A DNA stretch of 64,000 nt from Desulfotruncus arcticus DSM 17038 (GTDB taxonomy: Bacteria; Bacillota; Desulfotomaculia; Desulfotomaculales; Desulfallaceae): positions 53,898-117,897 of the forward strand of contig NZ_FOOX01000018.1 of NCBI RefSeq assembly GCF_900113335.1, written 5' to 3'. The notes under the pieces were generated by a model, which saw only the letters and a program-made list of their open reading frames with translations, did not search any database and was not told where the DNA came from. A program made the position numbers and the translations under genes. This document shows positions 16,196 to 24,850 of this stretch, in pieces. Position 1 is the stretch's first letter. The number at the start of each line of letters is the position of its first letter.

Positions 16196-19100
16196 TTAAA
16201 TTTGCTTAACCTTAAACCACACGGCATACATGGTAGGTAAAACTAATAAGGTCAATAGGGTGGCACCTAATAAACCACCTGCTATGGCTACCGCCATAGG
16301 ACCAAAGAAATTACTTGCAATTAAAGGGATCATTCCTAATATGGCAGCGGCAGCAGTTAGCAGGATGGGCCTAAATCTCATAACCGCAGCATTGATGATC
16401 GCATCCCACGGTGTATCACCTTCTTTAATATGCCGCTCAATCTGGTCGATTAAAATAACCGAGTTGCGTACAATCATGCCACTAAGGGCTAAAATTCCCA
16501 TTTCAGCCACGAACCCCATCGGACGCGTGGTGAGCAGCATGGCCAGGCTAACTCCGATGACACCCAGGGGCGCCGTAAGAAGGGTAAGAAACATCAGGGA
16601 ACCTTTCTGAAGCTGCAGCATAAGAAGAATCACAATGACCAAGATCATAATGGGAACCGGTTGAAGCAAATAACGCTTAGCAACTTGACTTCTCTCCAAA
16701 GCACCATCAACTTCTATGCTATAACCGGGGGGAAGGTTTTCGCGTACCGATTCTAAGTCATCATTGATTTCTTGTGTGGCATCATTACCGGTTACTCCGG
16801 GAACCACATCCGATTGTACGGTAATGGTTGGCTTTAGGTCATACCGCCAGATCAAACCTTCTTCAGCATCGTAACTTATTGTGGCAATTTGGTCCAAAGG
16901 CACAAATCTGCCATTGCCAACGTGTATGGGAAGATCTTTGATACCGGACAAATCTTTCCGGTTTTGGACGTCTAAACGAAATACAATACCAACAGTTTTA
17001 TCCTTTTCATAAAATTCGGCAATGGTAGCCCCGGACAGCTGGGTCTGTAAGGATTGGGCCAAACTTTCTCTATTAACACCAAGCATTTTTGCTTTTTCCT
17101 GGTCAACAGCCAAATTCATCACTTTGCTTTTTTCATTCCAGTTAAGATTGATATTGGTCAGGCTTGGATTTCTTGCCATAACCTCACTTACCTGGTTTGC
17201 AATCTCACGTACCTTGGCGTGGTCATAGCCACTAACACGCAACATGACAGGATAAGGCGAAGGAGGCCCGGTTTGAATGAACGTGATATGGCCACGCACA
17301 TGCTCAAACTTTTCGGCAAATAGCTGATCAACTTTAGTTCTCAAGGCTTCACGGGATTCTAGATTCTTGGCGACAATCACGAATTGAGCATAATTCGCCT
17401 TTGGCAGCTTCGGATCCAGCGTAAGGATAAAGCGTGGTGCTCCCCTCCCGACATAATAGCTGTAGTTTTCAATATCCGGATCGCCGGAAAGGCTGTCCGC
17501 AAATTGATGTGCCTCCCGCTCGGTGGCCGCCAGGGATGATCCCTCCGGCAGAGTCATTTCCACAATGAGCTCCGGGCGAACTGACGCAGGGAAAAACTCC
17601 TGTTTTACAAACTTCATTAAAAAGGTAGAACCTATAAAGCAAACTAATGTAATGCTAAGTACCAGTTTCTTGTGATTGAGACACCAAACGAGCATCTGCC
17701 GGAACCTCCGGTAAAACTTGGAATCATAAACGTTATGACCTGCATCAGCAGTGTGCTTGAGTTTGATAAATTTATAACCCAGCAGCGGAGCAACCAGTAC
17801 CGATACAAACCAGGAAATCAAAAGAGCAAAGGTTATCACATAGAAGATACTACTGGTGTACTCGGAGGCAGAACCTTTGGAGAAACCAACGGGTATAAAT
17901 CCTGCGCAAGTAATTAAAGTACCTGTAAGCATAGGGAAGGCTGTAGCCGTGTAGGCATAGCCGGCCGCCTCAAATCTCCCCCACCCTTGCTCCAATTTTA
18001 CAGTCATCATCTCAACAGCAATAATCGCATCATCCACTAATAAGCCCAGAGCCATGATTAGTGCTCCCAGCGATACTTTATGTAAAGCTATGCCCCATAT
18101 ATTCATGCACGCAAATACACCGGCAAGGACCAATGGAATACATAAAGCAACGACGATACCTGAACGAAAGCCAAGGCTGATGAAGCTAACAATCAACACA
18201 ATCATCACTGCCTCAGACAATGATTTTACAAATTCGTTAATGGATTCTTGGACAACCTTGGGCTGATTGGATACTTGATGGACTTCCATGCCCAAGGGCA
18301 GGTCCTTTTTTATCATGGCAATGGTTTTGTCCAGCTCTTTTCCCAGGGCAAGGATATTTCCCCCCTTTTCCATAGAAACAGCGAGACCTATAGCCGGCTG
18401 ACCGTTATAATACATTTTCGGTTCCATAGGATCGGCATAACTGCGCTGTATTGTGGCAACATCGCCTAAGCGAAAGGTCCGTTCACTAGCTCGAATGGGC
18501 AGGTTGCGAAGGCTATCCACATTTTCAAACATCCCGGAAACCCGTAAATAGACATCATCTGAGGATGTCTCAATCATACCTGCGGGAGTCATAGAACTCT
18601 GTGCTTTTACGGAAGCAATAATCATATTGGGATCTATCCCTAATTGAGCCAATTTATTACTTTCCATCTCAATATAAATTTTTTCTGGTTGGACGCCAAT
18701 GAGTTCAACCTTTTTCACATTGTTAACACTTAGTAAATCCCTGCGAATTTGCTCCGCTTTTTCCCGCGCCTCCTCATAACTATAGTCCTTTGAAGTAAGG
18801 GCATAAATACAGCCATATACATCGTCGAACCGGTCATTGAATACGGGTCCGACCACCCCTTGTGGCAATGTCCCTTTAATGTCATTTACCATATTCCGTA
18901 CTTCAAGCCAGGTGGAGCGAATATCTTTTTCACTTACTGAATCTTTTAGAGTCACATAGATCACTGCTTGCCCCGGCTGTGAATAGCTTTTTAAAAAATC
19001 CAAACCAGGTGTGTCCTGTAACTTTTTCTCTATTTTATCAGTTACCTGTTCTTCTACCTGGCTGGCACTGGCCCCTGGCCAGGCGACAGACACTACCATC

Positions 19101-19240
19101 TGACGAATTATAAAATCAGGGTCCTCCATTCTCCCCAGCTTTTGATAGGAAAATATTCCAGCCACAAAAATCAGTAGGATAAAGAAGTATACAATTTGTT
19201 TATTCTTAAGTGCCCACTGGGACAAATTCAGCTTACTCAT
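16196..19240 (-). CDS. RND efflux transporter permease (AcrB/HAE type), first system
   Basis: A 1014-residue inner-membrane proton antiporter of normal RND length, with twelve membrane helices in two repeated halves. The TM4 region GALIMALGLLVDDAIIAVEMM has the paired Asp of the proton relay. In TM10 (GMIVRNSVILIDQI) Arg stands where AcrB has Lys. It begins with the usual cytoplasmic helix (LSQWALKNKQIVYFFILL). It overlaps the upstream adaptor gene by 8 bp and shares the TetR-controlled operon. No outer-membrane channel gene is present in the window. The substrate is unknown. Confidence 0.9.
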   Translation of the reverse strand: MSKLNLSQWALKNKQIVYFFILLIFVAGIFSYQKLGRMEDPDFIIRQMVVSVAWPGASASQVEEQVTDKIEKKLQDTPGLDFLKSYSQPGQAVIYVTLKDSVSEKDIRSTWLEVRNMVNDIKGTLPQGVVGPVFNDRFDDVYGCIYALTSKDYSYEEAREKAEQIRRDLLSVNNVKKVELIGVQPEKIYIEMESNKLAQLGIDPNMIIASVKAQSSMTPAGMIETSSDDVYLRVSGMFENVDSLRNLPIRASERTFRLGDVATIQRSYADPMEPKMYYNGQPAIGLAVSMEKGGNILALGKELDKTIAMIKKDLPLGMEVHQVSNQPKVVQESINEFVKSLSEAVMIVLIVSFISLGFRSGIVVALCIPLVLAGVFACMNIWGIALHKVSLGALIMALGLLVDDAIIAVEMMTVKLEQGWGRFEAAGYAYTATAFPMLTGTLITCAGFIPVGFSKGSASEYTSSIFYVITFALLISWFVSVLVAPLLGYKFIKLKHTADAGHNVYDSKFYRRFRQMLVWCLNHKKLVLSITLVCFIGSTFLMKFVKQEFFPASVRPELIVEMTLPEGSSLAATEREAHQFADSLSGDPDIENYSYYVGRGAPRFILTLDPKLPKANYAQFVIVAKNLESREALRTKVDQLFAEKFEHVRGHITFIQTGPPSPYPVMLRVSGYDHAKVREIANQVSEVMARNPSLTNINLNWNEKSKVMNLAVDQEKAKMLGVNRESLAQSLQTQLSGATIAEFYEKDKTVGIVFRLDVQNRKDLSGIKDLPIHVGNGRFVPLDQIATISYDAEEGLIWRYDLKPTITVQSDVVPGVTGNDATQEINDDLESVRENLPPGYSIEVDGALERSQVAKRYLLQPVPIMILVIVILLMLQLQKGSLMFLTLLTAPLGVIGVSLAMLLTTRPMGFVAEMGILALSGMIVRNSVILIDQIERHIKEGDTPWDAIINAAVMRFRPILLTAAAAILGMIPLIASNFFGPMAVAIAGGLLGATLLTLLVLPTMYAVWFKVKQI

Positions 19241-20312
19241 AACGCACCTTTTGTCCTTCCCTTAATTTTTGAGCCCCGGCAGTCACAATGACATCTCCAT
19301 TTTGGAGTCCCTCCAGAACCTGAACCGTTTCGTCACCGAAAGCTCCGACCTTGATAGGACGCAATTTTACGATGCCATCTTGAATGACCCACACACTTGG
19401 TGTATCACCGATCTGGTATATTGCCGCAAGGGGAATGTAAATTGACTGCTGTTTGACGGAGTTTACCACCTTCACACTGGCAGTCATTCCCAAACTTATA
19501 TTTTTAGGAGGGCTGCTTAAATTGATTCTGACTTTACACGTTCTGGTCACCTGATCAACAACCGGTGAAATTTCCCTGATTTTCCCTTCCGCTGTAACCC
19601 CGGGCAGCGCCCAAAAACTGATGTCGATTTTCTGTGCGTTACGGGTGTCGTTAATGCGGTTTTCCGGGACATAGATTTCAATTTCACGTTCGCTGCCTTG
19701 CACTAAGGTGAGGACAGGCTGGCCGGCGTTAACTACTTGTCCTGCTTCAGCATTCACATTGGCAATAACTCCGTCACTATCCGCCACCAGTGAGCAATAG
19801 CTTAGCTGGTTAGCTACTTGATTATATTGGGATGATGCCTGGTTGAAGGCGGCTAAAGCAATATCATAGGCGTTTTGGTATTGCTCCAGTTGCGCAAGAC
19901 TGACGGCATCCTGTTCATACAGATTACGAAAGCGTTTTATATTGGTGGCGGCCAGACTCAATTGTGACTTAGTCGAAGACACTTGTGCGGCGCTCATATT
20001 TACGGCTTGTTGAAGATCTTGAGCATCCATTTCCATTAGAACATCTCCGGAATTAACCACACTCCCAAGCTCCACGTTTCGTTGAGTAATTTTCCCGCCA
20101 ACCTGAAAAGCCAGAATAACCTCATGCCTTCCCCGCACTTCACCGGAATAGACGGCGGTTTGCCCCGTGGCGTCTTTTGTTACCACTTGCGAGCGAACAA
20201 GCGGTATATCCTCCTTTGCTGTTTCGGTTTTAGAACATCCGGCGAGTCCAAAGGATACCACCAGTATCACAACTATTGCGCAAACTGTAATAGACTTTTG
20301 CAAAAAACCCAC
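19233..20312 (-). CDS. RND efflux adaptor (membrane fusion protein), lipoprotein, first system
   Basis: A 359-residue HlyD/AcrA-type adaptor. The N-terminus is a lipoprotein signal with lipobox LAGC near residue 26. Then come the biotinyl-lipoyl half-motifs (GGKITQRNVELGSVVNSGDVLMEM and DGVIANVNAEAGQVVNAGQPV), a coiled hairpin between them, and beta-barrel and membrane-proximal domains. It couples the permease at 16196-19240 to the exterior. The gene is first in a two-gene operon. A 25-bp operator-like repeat lies at 20369-20393, 57 bp before its start. Confidence 0.9.
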   Translation of the reverse strand: MGFLQKSITVCAIVVILVVSFGLAGCSKTETAKEDIPLVRSQVVTKDATGQTAVYSGEVRGRHEVILAFQVGGKITQRNVELGSVVNSGDVLMEMDAQDLQQAVNMSAAQVSSTKSQLSLAATNIKRFRNLYEQDAVSLAQLEQYQNAYDIALAAFNQASSQYNQVANQLSYCSLVADSDGVIANVNAEAGQVVNAGQPVLTLVQGSEREIEIYVPENRINDTRNAQKIDISFWALPGVTAEGKIREISPVVDQVTRTCKVRINLSSPPKNISLGMTASVKVVNSVKQQSIYIPLAAIYQIGDTPSVWVIQDGIVKLRPIKVGAFGDETVQVLEGLQNGDVIVTAGAQKLREGQKVRYE

Positions 20313-20368
20313 TCCTCAGTACTTATGTTTATGTAGCTATCAAAACGATCAAAACAGCTGTAACTTGC

Positions 20369-20393
20369 AAACTATTTTCGTTTTTCAGTTTCC
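20369..20393 (-). promoter_or_regulatory. TetR operator copy before the first RND operon
   Basis: A 25-bp sequence bounded by AAACT and AGTTTCC matches 21080-21104 upstream of the TetR gene in 22 of 25 positions by eye. The ends AAACT/AGTTT form an inverted repeat. This suggests that the TetR protein controls the pump as well as itself. Confidence 0.6.
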
Positions 20394-20447
20394 GAATGGC
20401 AAAAATTAATAATGCCCGATGCAAAATACAATTGGCTGGATTAGCCT

Positions 20448-21029
20448 CTACTTTTTTACCAGGGCATTAACGATAAAGTCGATCAGTATCTCGGTATAAT
20501 CCTCAATGTGCTCATCATCACAGAGCGGACCTGTACGAGCAAAGCTGAAGGCCTGGAATAGCCTAAAGCCGGCATAAGCAACAATCTTTTCATCCACATC
20601 CCGGAACTTACCCTGCTGTTTGCCTTCGCGAATAATCCCCGCGATGATTGAGATGACCTCTTTATCAAGAAATTCATGATACTTTCTATTCATGGCTAAA
20701 AACAGGTCATCGTCTTTTAGTACTTTAGTTATGAAATGATCTTGGTTTAGATACGGTACTGCCGTTCGAATAAGCAGTACCAGCTGCTCAAGAGGGTCGG
20801 ACACACCCCTGATTCGCGAAAATAATATCTCCATCGTTTTATTTAACTCACGTAAAAAAAGACATTTGAACAGGTCTTCTTTGTCTGTAAAGTGTTGGTA
20901 AATTGTTTTTTTTGAAATTTTGCAGTCCCTGCTAATTTCGTCCATTGTTGTCTTTTTATACCCAAAGCGTTCCAGCCGTTCTTTTGTCTTATCAAGGATC
21001 AGGTTTTTTATGTCCTCCACTTCATTCAT
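20448..21029 (-). CDS. TetR/AcrR-family regulator of the first RND pump
   Basis: A 193-residue protein with an N-terminal TetR helix-turn-helix (about 8-60: RLERFGYKKTTMDEISRDC, ISKKTIYQHFTDKEDLF) and a C-terminal effector domain. It is encoded on the same strand just upstream of the adaptor and permease genes, 135 bp away. Matching 25-bp sites before both transcription units indicate control of the pump and of itself. Ribosome site AAGGAGG is just before the ATG. The inducer is not known. Confidence 0.85.
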   Translation of the reverse strand: MNEVEDIKNLILDKTKERLERFGYKKTTMDEISRDCKISKKTIYQHFTDKEDLFKCLFLRELNKTMEILFSRIRGVSDPLEQLVLLIRTAVPYLNQDHFITKVLKDDDLFLAMNRKYHEFLDKEVISIIAGIIREGKQQGKFRDVDEKIVAYAGFRLFQAFSFARTGPLCDDEHIEDYTEILIDFIVNALVKK

Positions 21030-21079
21030 CCCTCCTTTTTAAAAAAATACTCATGTCAGCCTTGCCATCTTTAACCATA

Positions 21080-21113
21080 AAACTATTTTAGTATTTTAGT
21101 TTCCAAAAGTCAA
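21080..21113 (-). promoter_or_regulatory. promoter and operator of the RND-linked TetR gene
   Basis: On the minus strand TTGACT (21108-21113) and TAAAAT (21085-21090) are 17 bp apart. The 25-bp operator copy (21080-21104) covers the -10 box and spacer, and includes the direct repeat ACTAAAAT twice. Confidence 0.55.
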
Positions 21114-21280
21114 TAAGGAGAGATATCTAAAAAGGATACTTTAACCACATCAGACAATATAGAATAGAGTAATTTTCCGATAGTTATTTTTGAAAATTGA
21201 AAATATTAAGTATAAATTCAGTGAATCTTCAGGGTACATTCAGGTGTTTTCTATTGTAAGATATAACTATAAGCAAAACT

Positions 21281-21976
21281 TTAGGAAACCTTAAAACGAT
21301 ATCCTACACCCCAAACGGTTTCAATATATTGTGGATTTGATGTATCTTCCTCCATTTTTTCACGAATTTTTCTAATGTGAACAGCTACTGTTGTTATTTC
21401 TCCCCAAGTGTTCATACCCCAGATTTTTTCAAAAATTTGTTCTTTACTTAATACCCGTTCCGGATTTTCAGCTAAAAATACCAGCAGATCAAATTCCTTG
21501 TTAGTTAACTGTATTTCCTGGCCGTTTAGATAAACACGCCGGGAATTTTTATTAATTACCAGGCCCTTTATTTTTAATTCCTCGTTATGATCATCAACTC
21601 TTTGATTAACCAGACGATTATAGCGGGCAAGATGGGACTTGATTCTTGCCACCAGTTCCGCCGGACTGAAGGGTTTAGTCATATAATCGTCAGCGCCCAG
21701 TCCTAATCCTCTGATTTTATCAATATCTTCTTTTTTGGCAGAGACAATGATTATGGGTACATCGCTATTGTTGCGTATGGTCCGGCATATTTCGAACCCG
21801 TCAACTTCAGGCAGCATAACATCTAGTATAATCATCGCGTAATTTCCTTGTAAGGCCCGCTGCAGACCTGTCCTGCCGTTTAGTTCGATATCCGTTTCAA
21901 AGCCTTCGATTTCCAGATAGTCTCTTTCCAGTTCGGCAATACTCTGCTCATCTTCAATAATTAATACCTTCTTCAT
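21281..21976 (-). CDS. OmpR-family response regulator
   Basis: A 231-residue response regulator. Receiver domain about 1-120: acidic pair EDEQ, phospho-acceptor Asp in IILDVMLPEVDG (about residue 52), and Lys in VSAKKED. A winged-helix DNA-binding domain follows (about 135-229: LTNKEFDLLVFLAENPERVLS, VAVHIRKIREKM, YIETVWGVGYRF). It is downstream of its histidine kinase gene with a 31-bp gap. Divergent orientation to the second RND system suggests that the pair controls that pump. Confidence 0.9.
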   Translation of the reverse strand: MKKVLIIEDEQSIAELERDYLEIEGFETDIELNGRTGLQRALQGNYAMIILDVMLPEVDGFEICRTIRNNSDVPIIIVSAKKEDIDKIRGLGLGADDYMTKPFSPAELVARIKSHLARYNRLVNQRVDDHNEELKIKGLVINKNSRRVYLNGQEIQLTNKEFDLLVFLAENPERVLSKEQIFEKIWGMNTWGEITTVAVHIRKIREKMEEDTSNPQYIETVWGVGYRFKVS

Positions 21977-22007
21977 AGGTTTTCCTCCTCGTAAGAAAAC
22001 AGCTCTT

Positions 22008-23483
22008 TTAGTTTAGGTTTACTATAAAATATTTAGATTTTTTCAAGGTAAAAAATATACTGGTCCCTAACCCCTCCGTGCTCTTGACCCAAATCCGGCC
22101 CTGATGAGCCTCGATTATTTCTTTCGCAATGGATAATCCAATACCACTGCCTCCGGTTGTCCGGTTCCTGGCACTATCTACTCTGAAGAACCGGTCAAAA
22201 ATAAAGGAAAGTTTATCCTCCGGAATACCACAGCCATTATCCTTTATTTCAATTAATGCCCCGCTGTTATCTTCTTTTAAGATTACTTGTATTTCCTTAT
22301 GCTCTTTATTTAAATGTTTTTGGGCGTTTTCTATGATGTTATGAATAACTCTAACCAGCCTCTGCCGGTCGGCCATGATTAAATCCTGGCTTTCATAATG
22401 AGACACAAAGCTAAGGTCAATGCTATTTTCACTTAAGGAAAAGTTTAATTCTTCTATGGCATCTTCAAGATATTTATTAATTTCTATAGTTTCAAAGTCA
22501 AAAGGAAGCTGTTTAATGTCTAATTCAGAAAAAAGAACTAAATCATTGGTTAACCGCTCCATTTCCACAGCGTAATTTAAGATAGTCCGCAGATACTTTT
22601 CCATTTTCGCCGGGTTATTGGCTACACCGTCGATTATGCCCTGGGCATATCCTTTAATTGTCGTAAGCGGTGTTTTAAGGTCGTGGGATATATTAAATAT
22701 CAGTTGTTTTCTGCTGTTTTCATATTGAGTATTAAGAGCTTGTGATTGCTTTAGTTTTAGCCGCATCTCTTCAAAGGTCCGATACAATTCCCCTATTTCG
22801 TTTTTGGCCGGATAGCTAATGGGGTAATCCAGATTTCCCCGTTGGATTTCCATCGCGGCTTTTTTAACTGAGTTTAATGGATCAATTAAACTTTTAGACA
22901 TATGGTAAGTTAAAAAACTGTTAGTCACCAAAATACAAATGATGAAAATTATAAAAACCCATTTCACGTATTCATTAAATTGTCCGGGCGGAGGATCCCA
23001 CGGGGCTATTTTGCTCATAAAAAGGTAAATGCGGCCTGTCGTACCATCACTGAAAGAGATGGCCCTGCATCTTACTATATATTCTTTGGCAATTGCTGTT
23101 ACCCATCTTTTAGAAATATCCTGTTCCAGAAATTTTGATAAATAAGGTTTTAGTTTTTCTGCTTTCACCGGTAGGGAATTATAGGTAAATTGATCATTAT
23201 CCTGGATCAACATGCCCATCCCAAAGGAAGTTATTTTGTTGTTGATCCGTTCCAAGTATAACTTATCTTTAAAGTAATCCGGATGATTGACGAGGGTAGA
23301 CTCTAATTCCTCTGCAAAATCCGTATATTCCCTGATTTTTTCGTCTTGCACAGCTTCTATAATTTGTAGTTGATGACCCTGTTCATAATTAATCAAGATT
23401 AATCTGGCTGACAAGACTGCCAGAAAAAAAGGAACTATGATCATAACAATGTAAGAAGCCCAAATCTTTTGTTTTAAAGACAC
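22008..23483 (-). CDS. sensor histidine kinase with HAMP domain
   Basis: A 491-residue membrane kinase. Helix 1 is about 9-29, followed by an extracytoplasmic sensor (about 30-170), helix 2 (about 173-195), HAMP (about 195-250), and HisKA with NISHDLKTPLTTIKGYA (His near 269). The HATPase domain has N-box HNIIENAQKHL, DNGCGIPEDKL and GGSGIGLSIAKEII. It phosphorylates the response regulator encoded just downstream. It is divergent from the second RND operon, with 224-237 bp between the starts. The sensed signal is unknown, but cell-envelope stress or a pump substrate would fit. Confidence 0.9.
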   Translation of the reverse strand: MSLKQKIWASYIVMIIVPFFLAVLSARLILINYEQGHQLQIIEAVQDEKIREYTDFAEELESTLVNHPDYFKDKLYLERINNKITSFGMGMLIQDNDQFTYNSLPVKAEKLKPYLSKFLEQDISKRWVTAIAKEYIVRCRAISFSDGTTGRIYLFMSKIAPWDPPPGQFNEYVKWVFIIFIICILVTNSFLTYHMSKSLIDPLNSVKKAAMEIQRGNLDYPISYPAKNEIGELYRTFEEMRLKLKQSQALNTQYENSRKQLIFNISHDLKTPLTTIKGYAQGIIDGVANNPAKMEKYLRTILNYAVEMERLTNDLVLFSELDIKQLPFDFETIEINKYLEDAIEELNFSLSENSIDLSFVSHYESQDLIMADRQRLVRVIHNIIENAQKHLNKEHKEIQVILKEDNSGALIEIKDNGCGIPEDKLSFIFDRFFRVDSARNRTTGGSGIGLSIAKEIIEAHQGRIWVKSTEGLGTSIFFTLKKSKYFIVNLN

Positions 23484-23719
23484 ATGGTTACCTCCACAGG
23501 ATTTGATTTACAAGTTTCTGTTTTATTCTCTATTATAATGCCTACATTATAAAACGATCTTTTAAATTTCTACTAAATATTTAGCCTTTTTTAGCCAAAA
23601 ATTTTAATTTAAATTTTCGAGTTTGTTAATAGATATTTTATATTTGGTTTAAAAACTGTTTGTTTTATTTCTCTATAATGTATACGAGAGGCAGAATGAT
23701 TTAGGGAGTGATAAAAAAG

Positions 23720-24850
23720 TTGAAAAAGTTCACGATTTTGCTGTTAGTTATGTTATTTTCTTCCCTTTTAAACGGATGCGGAAGTAAACAACCGCCCATT
23801 GCTGAAGAATCATCAATTCCCGTTGAAGTGATGAAGCTAGCCAAAACAGAAATGAAAATGAATTACAGTACCTCCGGACAGATTTCATCGTCGTCGGAGA
23901 CCACCGTCGCCCCCAAAGTTTCCGGTCGTGTTGCAGCAGTTAAGGTAAAATTAGGTGCTCAGGTAAAAAAGGGACAAGTTCTTTTTCAGATTGATAGCAA
24001 GGAAGCAAGTAACCAATTGACTGAAGCAGAAGCGAGTTTAGGCATCGCTAAAACAAGTTATGATATGGCGGATCAGGCTTTAAGGGATGCCCAGGCCGAT
24101 TATGACCGCAAACAAACCTTATTTGAAAGTAATGTCATATCTACATACGATTTAGAACAGGCCAACACCGCGTTGGTTAATGCCAAGCTCAATCTTGAAC
24201 AGGCCCGGCAGCAAATGAATCAGACTAATGCAACACTAAGCAGTGCGCAGGAAAATCTTGCCGACTATTCAGTTGCCGCACCAATGGACGGCCTGGTAGG
24301 TGAAATTAATATTGAGTCCGGTGAAATGGTCAGCAGTCAAACCAATGCCGCAGTCATCGTAAGTATTGATACCGTTAAGGTAGAGGCTTCGATTCCTGAA
24401 AGTATAGTAAACGAACTCCGACCGGGAAGCGTTGTATCAGTTACCATTGATTCTCTTAACAAATCCGTTGAGGGAACATTGACTACCATAGCACCAAAAG
24501 CAGACTCCGACACCATGGGTTATCCGGTGGAAATCTCAGTGGCCAACCCCTCCGGGGAAATTAAGCCGGGAATGACAGCCAAAATCGAACTTATCACGGG
24601 AAATTTAAAAAATATTTTTGCGCTGCCGGTGGATGCGGTTATTGAGCAGGATGGGCAGCACATTGTATATATTGTAGAAAATAACCAGGCCAAGGAGGTC
24701 TCTGTTAAAACCGGGGTTACCAATGACACCCTGATTGAAATCACCGACGGCTTAAAGGAAGGACAAAGCATTATAGTCGAAGGCAACCGTCTTCTCTCCG
24801 ATGGTCAGCAGGTGAGAGTGGTTAAGACACAGGACGGTGATGCCAAGTGA
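23720..24850 (+). CDS. RND efflux adaptor (membrane fusion protein), lipoprotein, second system
   Basis: About 376 residues. I chose the TTG at 23720 because AGGGAG sits 11 bases upstream; a GTG at 23708 overlaps that site and would add four residues. The signal peptide ends in the lipobox LLNGC. The lipoyl halves are SGRVAAVKVKLGAQVKKGQVLFQI and DGLVGEINIESGEMVSSQ, with a long coiled hairpin between them. The permease gene overlaps by 4 bp. It bridges permease and cell envelope in an export complex. It is likely controlled by the divergent two-component system. Confidence 0.88.
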   Translation: MKKFTILLLVMLFSSLLNGCGSKQPPIAEESSIPVEVMKLAKTEMKMNYSTSGQISSSSETTVAPKVSGRVAAVKVKLGAQVKKGQVLFQIDSKEASNQLTEAEASLGIAKTSYDMADQALRDAQADYDRKQTLFESNVISTYDLEQANTALVNAKLNLEQARQQMNQTNATLSSAQENLADYSVAAPMDGLVGEINIESGEMVSSQTNAAVIVSIDTVKVEASIPESIVNELRPGSVVSVTIDSLNKSVEGTLTTIAPKADSDTMGYPVEISVANPSGEIKPGMTAKIELITGNLKNIFALPVDAVIEQDGQHIVYIVENNQAKEVSVKTGVTNDTLIEITDGLKEGQSIIVEGNRLLSDGQQVRVVKTQDGDAK

